Assembly (NCBI GenBank): GCA_030248195.1
Contig: JASAND010012768.1
Span: 46,939 to 110,938 of the forward strand
Direction: 5' to 3'
Length of the DNA: 64,000 nucleotides
DNA from: Trissonchulus latispiculum
Lineage: Eukaryota; Nematoda; Enoplea; Enoplida; Ironidae
Under the pieces are notes generated by a model. The model saw only the letters and a list, made by a program, of their open reading frames with translations, did no database searches and was not told where the DNA came from. A program made the position numbers and the translations under genes. Below are positions 57,301 through 64,000 of this stretch, one piece after another; position 1 is the stretch's first letter; each line of letters begins with the position of its first letter.

Positions 57301-58253
57301 GACATGGTCTAAATGTTTTCAGCTGGCCTTGAACTTACTACCTCTTGGTACTACCAAGAGTACATAATACATATGTATTAGGCACTCTTGGTACTACCTA
57401 ATATGTGACACGCCAGTTTTGCAAGAACTTAATTCATCATTCACTTCATTCTTACTTCGTTTATACAATTTTAACTAACATTTATGTGATTTCTTTATTT
57501 AATTTGATCTTCCTGGCGTTATCCCCTGTCCGAAGTATTTTTAGCTCCATGTACCATGAATTCAATTTTCAAGGTCTCGTATTCCCTACGAACCAACGGT
57601 TGTTCTTTCATGTCGTGTTTTTGAAGAACCTTGACGAAAGAACCTTGCATTTGCACACCTGCTTTGTCGATAGTCAATATTCAAAATATTCAAAGAGACC
57701 CACGAAAACACCGAGAACCGTCTTGCTAAGGTGTCGTTAAAGATGTACATTTTAACTCGCCTTTTGAGCGAAATGAACTAAGATTTGTTAACTCGAACTC
57801 TAGTTATGTATCGGCTGTGATGTTAGCACACCCTGTTATCATCACCTGTGTACAAGCATTCTTAGGTATGTAACAGAATAGGAGTTTGCTGGAGTGATCA
57901 ATTAGCGGCACTTTTTGAACCTTTCTGATGGCAGGGTTACCAGCTGGATACCAGAAAATGTTCTGGAAAATGTCCGCCCACACATGACCTGGCACGTCTT
58001 GTTTGGATTTTCCAGTCAGAAATGATGGCCTCCTACGCCGTAATTCAGAAAAGTTGGAATGTCCTATTGGAAATAAAACGGTGATCACAAGCATCGACCA
58101 AGCGCCACCGATCAATATCACCAATACAGATCGATAATTGATCAATCGACTGGATGTCATGTGGGATTGTGAATCGAACCAACCAAAATGAACACTGATA
58201 TGGAACACGATTAAAGACATTACGATGACTAAGGTGTAATGTAAGCTTTTCAT
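54388..58253 (-). CDS. Carbohydrate sulfotransferase (Sulfotransfer_2-like), copy 1
   Basis: Golgi-type enzyme expected to transfer sulfate from PAPS to glycans. Exons are 58253..57846, 56884..56795, 55831..55650 and 54910..54388. Donors are ACAG|GTGATG, AAA|GTATGT and CT|GTAAAG; acceptors are TTTCTTTCAG, TTCTTTTCAG and GGTTTTAG. All phases agree, giving about 400 aa. Two N-terminal hydrophobic segments are visible (TLVIVMSLIVFHISVHFGW and VLVILIGGAWSMLVITVLF), where one anchor is usual. The 5'-phosphosulfate loop is LLFCYIPKNACTQ, split from the next exon just after Gln, and the 3'-phosphate site is LRDPISRFISGF. A Trp/Phe-rich C-terminal half follows (FWDHFFPQFWFCDF). It looks intact. Intron 1 holds a 36-bp family A MITE. 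Confidence 0.82.
57355..57390. mobile_element. Minimal 36-bp family A MITE (copy 8)
   Basis: CAAGAGTACATAATAC and ATGTATTAGGCACTCTTG face each other with essentially no interior. Exact 7-bp duplications GTACTAC flank it (57348-57354 and 57391-57397). It is the smallest copy in the window. Confidence 0.8.
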
Positions 58254-59737
58254 CGTTTAAACACTGTCTATTCAATGACTATCAGCGGGTGCATCTAGAG
58301 TCTGGACAGGCTTGGAAAAGATCAGCTGCATAGAAGAAACAACTAAAATCTAAAAACGTATAATTTTAAGTATGGGAGAGTATTTTAATGAATGATTAAC
58401 GCCCTCCACCGGATGAATAAAATTTTAATCTGTTGCAATATTTATTATGTAATGCGATATTTACAAGGAGATAAAAACTGTAGTTTTTGAGGTTGTTGAT
58501 TTTTAATTAAATAGGGAACTAATAAACAAAGAAGTTTTTTTGCCATGCAAAGTTCGCAAAGCTAAGCTCTAGTGTAGTCGAAAATGGATTCAACGATTTG
58601 TTTCTACATCTCCAATGTCGGGATACAGATCTCGACTCAAGGTCTCAAACGGAAATATAGTATTGATTATTCTAGAAAAAATGCCCCCAAGCGAGGGCTC
58701 CAGCCCAGCGGTTTTGATAACTAAACAAGTAAAGCTAGTTTACTTGATATTCGCAAAATTTGATACTGTCAAATGTCCTGTATGTATCAGGGGTGATTTC
58801 AATTAGACTAAGTATTTGGGCAGACGCAGAGTAATAATATGTTAGGCAATGTTGACTGATGCAATGCTCTAGGAAACACGATTTAACTATGTAGTTATTA
58901 CTACGCTGTAGAGACAACTCATCAGGATGGAACTACGCTTGACTTAATTATATCTGTAATGACTCTCTTAATAGATTAACCTCATTCTCTTCAAACTTCT
59001 GACCAATTAATTATTGCTGGCAATTTGGACCTTACAATGGGACTTTAGCCAATGTGTCCATCAATAACCTACACTTGCCAACAACAAATTTTGCGGGAAT
59101 TTAAAGCTACTGATGAGGGTATTGAATACAACTACTGCAGAATCTGTTTCTATCGTTGCAGAAGTTCATGTGTTTTCCAAATTTTCAAAGCTAGAACCAT
59201 GTTGCGAGTGAGTTGAAAGAGTTGAGTTAGAAAGTTTGAACTCGCTAGCGATGCAGGCGACTTCAAATAAACTGTTTAGTTTTTTGACAATGTGACTGGA
59301 AAAAATTGAGTTTAATTGAGGGCTACAAATATGCGTACTCTTAGGGCGACAAAAGTTACCAGGGTGACCAGTACTTCAAGACTATACCAACATCTCTACC
59401 TGTAGATAGTTATTGCTGAATAAATTTCATTGACAGGCTAAACAACGACGAATTAACGGCTCTTGAGATATGTGCCTCAATTTGCATTGACTGAGGCTAT
59501 ATTTGGAAAAGTTTAACATTTGTTGTTTTGTCTAAAGGTGTCCGACATTCGTTGTGGCATTTCAACCAGACTTGAATATCAGCAATTGGAGTGAAATTTA
59601 GCACATATCTGTTCCCCATATGTGCCGATAATCACTTCAAATGTGGCTGTAATGTTGCCATTTGGCTGAACCTCAGAAACCTCTACAGAAGAGAAGTTGC
59701 AAAGTCTAGAAAAATTTCTTTTCTTTTGCTTTATTTA
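58254..59737. other. Spacer between the sulfotransferase copies, left part
   Basis: AT-rich sequence upstream of copy 1, presumably including its promoter. No supported gene or bounded repeat. Confidence 0.35.
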
Positions 59738-60650
59738 AAGAATTGGCTTGTAGGAATCTGGTGGGGCCCCCAAAATTGGAAGAGAAAATTAATCCTTTAA
59801 TTGCTCTCCTGCTGAGACGTTGGTCTGTATTAAGGAAACGTGGAAAGGTCAAATGTAAAGGTCAATAGTTTGGGGGCCGCATCAGATTCTCTAACCGCAA
59901 AATTAGTACAAGATATTAAAACTTTCGAAAACAGTAGTTTAAAGGTTAGAGCAACGTTATAAGGTTTTACTATGTTATAATAATAATCAAAATTAAAAGT
60001 TAAAGCTTCTCGATAGTGTGAATCTCATTAAATCTGTTACTCTTAAACAAAATTGTGCTAAGTTACACAGTTTATTTTTAGCTTTAAGGACATTACTGTT
60101 TTTAGGAATTAATGTAGTTTTAAATTTAAAAAACAATTTTCTGAACATTTTTAATATGTACAGTTACAGTAGAACTCCATTAATCCAGGCAACTTAAAAC
60201 TTACTTTCTTACTTAATTAATTAAATTAATTTCATTTAATATTTGCGTTTTCAATCAGTTTAATTGCATAATTATTTGTCAAATATTTGAATACTGTTCG
60301 AATTCCAAAACTGGGGACTTCTAAATTCAATATATATTTTGTACTTTTGCACTAACTTTGTAGTTAAAGAATCTGATGGGGCCCCCAAACCTATTGACCC
60401 TATTGACCTTGACCCCCAAAACCTTATAACGTTGCTCTAACCTTTAAACTACTGTTTTCGAAAGTTTTAATATCTTGTACTAATTTTGCGGTTAGAGAAT
60501 CTGATGCGGCCCCCAAACTATTGACCTTTACATTTGACCTTTCCACCTTTGTTTAATACAGACCAACATCTCAGCAGCAGAGCAATTAAATGATTAATTT
60601 TCTCTTCCAATTTTGGGGGCCCCACCAGATTCCTACAAGCCAAAGAATTC
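59738..60650. mobile_element. Long inverted-repeat (foldback) element
   Basis: A left arm of about 230 bp (59741-59970; GGCTTGTAGGAATCTGGTGG, GGGGCCCCC, GGTCAATAGTTTGGGGGCC) is mirrored on the right (about 60412-60645). A third partial copy of the GAATCTG-x-TGGGGCCCCC end occurs at about 60368, so the right side appears to hold nested ends. The loop is AT-rich. No reading frame or clear target duplication. Confidence 0.6.
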
Positions 60651-61032
60651 TTTACATCTTCTTTCTTTTTCTTTCCCCTAAAGTTCAGACGTGGCTGTAC
60701 TAGTAAGGCAACTTGTAACATTACAATATAAATTTTGTAACTGTAACAAGAAACACTGTAGGCAAGAGTAGCAATCGGCCACATCAAACATGCCAAGCAT
60801 GCTGCTACCAATTTCGTGGCGTCCAGGAAAAATTACAGTCACAGCATCTTAGCATTTGAGCAATTTGAGACAGCAAGAATGGCAAGTAAGAATAGCAAAT
60901 TTTAGTTCTTCCGTATTTTGAGCAACAAAACGCCAACTTGCGGCTATTGTCAAAGCCTGAATCTCAGTTGGTGAATCAAAACAGTTCCAATGAAGCACAC
61001 GCGTTAACGACTGCAGCGAACAAATAAAAACT

Positions 61033-63917
61033 TCATGATAAGAAAGTTTTCCTCCAGTTTTCGAAATGCAATCGTTCAAGATACTGACTGAGTCGACAAA
61101 CAAAGATTTGCTCTGCCTCTGATGAGTTCCTAAGAGCGCATAAGCTTGGAATCCAATCTGGCAGTGGGTATCCAAAAGCTAAATAGTCAATCAGATATGT
61201 ACGGACCAGAAAATCTGTTAACGTTAAATTCGCTGTAATATCCCGCAGATAGGACAGTTTTTCATCGTTATCAATTTTATGCGGAGTATATTCGTCCAAA
61301 AACGGATCGGTATTGTTGGGACCCCAAGAGGTCATCACAATGACACGTGACCAGCCCACATCCAATAGGGATTCTCGCATTTGATGCTTAAATTCAGGCC
61401 CATTTGCGTATCTAAATACTTTAGTGAATGCCTGAAAACGATGCTCAAAATCGCAGAACCAAAACTGTGGAAAGAAGTGATCCCAGAATCTGGAATAATA
61501 GTTGCTTCCGTTGCGACTGGCGTAATTTATCTTTTCCAAGTGCCTTTCAATAAAACATCTAAAACAAGTAAATATAGTGCAGGCGGATTTCACCAAATAT
61601 TGCATTTAATAAGCCCAGTCGTTCATGATTTTCTAAACCCCGGCTTATTTTCTTGTCTCAGCATAATAATTGTTGAGTAGGGATTTGATTCAGTTCATAC
61701 TATTTAGTTCATACTATGTGCTGTTAATTAAGCAAAGATTAAATGTCAAGTCTAACAAACTTGAGCATACAGTTTCCTGAAAGAAGACTGATTTAGATGC
61801 CTGCCAGCTTAACACTTCTCGATTTTATTGTGCTCATCCGTGAAAGTTTGAGGGCACCAATTTGATTATTAATAATATGTGATATATCTTTCTTCAATTA
61901 TAAATGTTAAAGCAATAGATGGGAAAATTATTTGCTCGAGAAGTACATTTGGAGATATAATGTCTCAAGCTACCCTATTACATAGAATCCCAAATCTAAC
62001 AACTTTACGGAAGATTTCCAAAACAGTTCAAGCATCCATCTTTATGTCCACGACCGAGTTCCCCATTTTTCCCACATTTATCCACAAATCCCGACACGAA
62101 TCTTGAGATGGGATCTCGGACAATGGTCCATCGGTTCCAGGTTGGATCTGACCAAACATGTTTATCTTTGATATCGGAGTAATGTTTTATCTGTAATAAA
62201 TTTAAAGTCATATAAATGAATTTTTTGATTATTGGATGCACGTTTAACAAATCGTTGAAGTTGAAAAAGACTACCTCAACGGATTTTTGAACGCTTAGCT
62301 TTTGTAGGTTGGGAGAAAAAATAAACTTAACGTTTTCGGACAGCCCGGCTGCCTTCAGTACACAGAATTTGATCGATTATAGATGTGATATCGGAACTTT
62401 TAAATTTTTAAATTTTAAATTTTAAATTACTATTTCTTTGTCTCAACCAGCAACAGAGCCAATCGAGAAGGAATGACAATTTGAATTGGTTAGTCGCTTT
62501 AATTGTGCCTGTAAGCCGATACAGGACTGTAAATACTTGAAGATTTTAGCTTTTAACTTCGTTGTAATTAGTAATTTGTGTTTGCAATTAGTACCTACAT
62601 GCGGGTGAGAAAAGAAATAGGATTCTACATGGGATGCTTGGACTAGGGCAAATTGGCTGTTCGTAATTGGGAATTTGTTTCAAATCAACGTTAACAGTGA
62701 ATCGTTTTGACAAACGTGTGGTTCTTTTTCTCGCACTCTGATCAGTTGTCGCCTTATTTCGAGTGAAAACGTTACGTTACCACAGTATGCAAATAATTAA
62801 ATTGCAGAAAGCAGCCAGGTACAACAGCTATAAACTTTTTTTCAGGTTTTTGCCAAAATATGTCAAGAAGCTGGAACAAAAGAATGTTTAATACAGGCAT
62901 ACTTTAATTCCCAAATGATCATGCAAATCATGTATATCGTCGGTAGTATAATTTGGCATGTTGAGTTGTTTCTTTATGAACAAAGCCTTAATCTGAAATA
63001 AACGTAGTTGATCTAATTAATGTGAGAATCGTAATGAATCAATAATATCATTATTAATAGTCCTTGTTAGTTAGTTAATTATTCATACCTATTATCACTG
63101 AACTAATTTGGCAAGTAGAGATGTTTCCATAGGATAACGTGGGGGGCGGGAATGGGGGGTGCAACCCCCCCCCAGACCGACAAAAAACGGATCGACATCC
63201 TCCGCGAAAAGGAAAAAAGGGCAGACCCTCTCGTCCAGACAGAAAAAAGGGTAGACCCCTTAGCGATTTTACCAAAAATTGGTATTTTTTAGCAAATTTT
63301 AGCGATTTTTTCAGAAGACTTCTTAACAATCGATAAAAATTGTCATTTTTTACTAATTTTTTATCAAAAACGTTAAAAATTCGCAATTTTTACTAATTTC
63401 AGGCCAGACCCCAATAAAAGTTTGGAATTGTTCAGGGGCAGATCCTGTGCTGAGGTTGGGGTAGACCCCCCAGAATCGGACCCCGTGTTAATGTATGGAT
63501 GTTTCTCTGTACAGAAAAAATTATCCAAAGCAACCGTAACTGACGTATTAATCAATAGTCCTAATTTAGGCTCTGAACTTTAGCATTAACTGTTGCCTTC
63601 ACCTGTGTACAAGCATTCTTAGGTATCCAACAGAACAGGAGTTTGGTGGGATGGTCGATTAGGGGCACTTTCTGAAATTTCGTAATGGCTTCGTTGCCCG
63701 CAGGATACCAGAAAATGTTCTGAAAAATGTCCGCCCACACATGACCTGGTATTCGTTGCACTGATTTTCCGGTGAAAAATGAAGAACCAGCACCACCTAG
63801 GTCAGAAAAGCTGGAATGTCGTATTGGCAATATAACAGTAATCAGTAGCATCGCCCAAACGCCACCAATCAACAGCGTCAACACTGTTCGATAATTGAAC
63901 AGTTGACTGGACGTCAT
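61033..63917 (-). CDS. Carbohydrate sulfotransferase, copy 2 (tandem paralog)
   Basis: Same structure as copy 1. Exons are 63917..63603, 62992..62903, 62190..62009 and 61558..61033, with identical phases and identical sizes for exons 2 and 3 (90 and 182 bp); about 370 aa from the ATG at 63917. The PAPS-binding motifs are LLFCWIPKNACTQ and VRDPISRFVSGF, and the C-terminal half (FWDHFFPQFWFCDF...) is nearly identical to copy 1. The protein starts at the Met that copy 1 has internally (MTSS), so copy 1's first hydrophobic segment is missing. Just upstream of that ATG lies a family A MITE, which may have cut off the original N-terminus. The remaining hydrophobic segment (VLTLLIGGVWAMLLITVIL) could still serve as the anchor. 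Confidence 0.8.
63128..63497. mobile_element. MITE family C, copy 2 (sulfotransferase intron)
   Basis: A 370-bp element with ends CATAGGATAACGTGGGG / CCCCGTGTTAATGTATG and an exact 8-bp duplication GATGTTTC (63120-63127 and 63498-63505). It lies in intron 1 of sulfotransferase copy 2. Its interior matches the element at 48057. Confidence 0.8.
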
Positions 63918-63944
63918 TTCTGATGGCAATCTTTCTGATGGAAA

Positions 63945-64000
63945 CAAGAGTACATAATAACTAAGAGTGTTCTCAGGTGTGACTCACACTCTCATTGTAA
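63945..64000. mobile_element. MITE family A, left end at the window edge (copy 9)
   Basis: CAAGAGTACATAATAACTAA followed by an AGAGTGT...ACACTCT hairpin, cut off by the window end. It begins 27 bp upstream of the sulfotransferase copy 2 ATG. The adjacent 7 bp on the gene side are ATGGAAA. Confidence 0.75.

Overview
The window is nuclear DNA from a multicellular animal, most likely an invertebrate. The evidence is AT-rich intergenic sequence, GT-AG introns of about 0.2-2 kb (one stretched to 10.6 kb), first exons encoding signal peptides, class A-like 7TM receptor and Golgi-type sulfotransferase genes, and dense short transposons and tRNA-derived SINEs. Ortholog content does not resolve the phylum. 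A bacterial-type expansin is best known in animals from plant-parasitic nematodes, but that alone does not settle it.

Layout. 0.4-2.6 kb: two candidate exons of an unrecognised plus-strand gene. 2.7-8 kb: repeats. 8.3-13.9 kb (minus): two small secreted paralogs with PLYR-type repeats (DUF5648-like), a signal-peptide exon, nested Harbinger-like elements, and the first copies of MITE family A (ends CAAGAGTAC/GTACTCTTG, 7-bp target duplications). 14-23 kb: a transposon field with more family A, a reverse-transcriptase relic, a gypsy gag-integrase deletion derivative and a hAT element. 23.3-34.7 kb: a bacterial-type expansin gene whose single intron holds a 9,362-bp Polinton/Maverick-like element. 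That element has 6-bp TSDs and ~665-bp TIRs and carries one intron-containing protein-primed DNA polymerase B gene and no recognisable integrase, ATPase, protease or capsid gene. 35.3-38.2 kb: a three-exon secreted protein resembling the accessory domain attached to some invertebrate alpha-amylases. 32.9-43.3 kb: a cluster of tRNA-derived SINEs. 45.7 kb: a small candidate secreted peptide. 47.1-49.1 kb (minus): a 7TM receptor with an in-frame stop. 51.4-52.3 kb: a second hAT element. 54.4-64 kb (minus): two tandem carbohydrate sulfotransferase paralogs with identical four-exon structures.

How the parts relate. Three secreted gene families (PLYR-repeat, expansin, amylase-type accessory domain) suggest a locus rich in extracellular carbohydrate-binding functions. 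The mobile elements have reshaped the genes: the Polinton lengthened the expansin intron about eight-fold, family C MITEs sit in the receptor and sulfotransferase introns, and a family A element lies 27 bp upstream of the second sulfotransferase's first in-window ATG. The expansin also has a one-base frameshift and the receptor an in-frame stop, so both may be dead alleles or carry sequence errors.

All gene models come from reading frames, splice consensus and phase agreement. No database search was possible.
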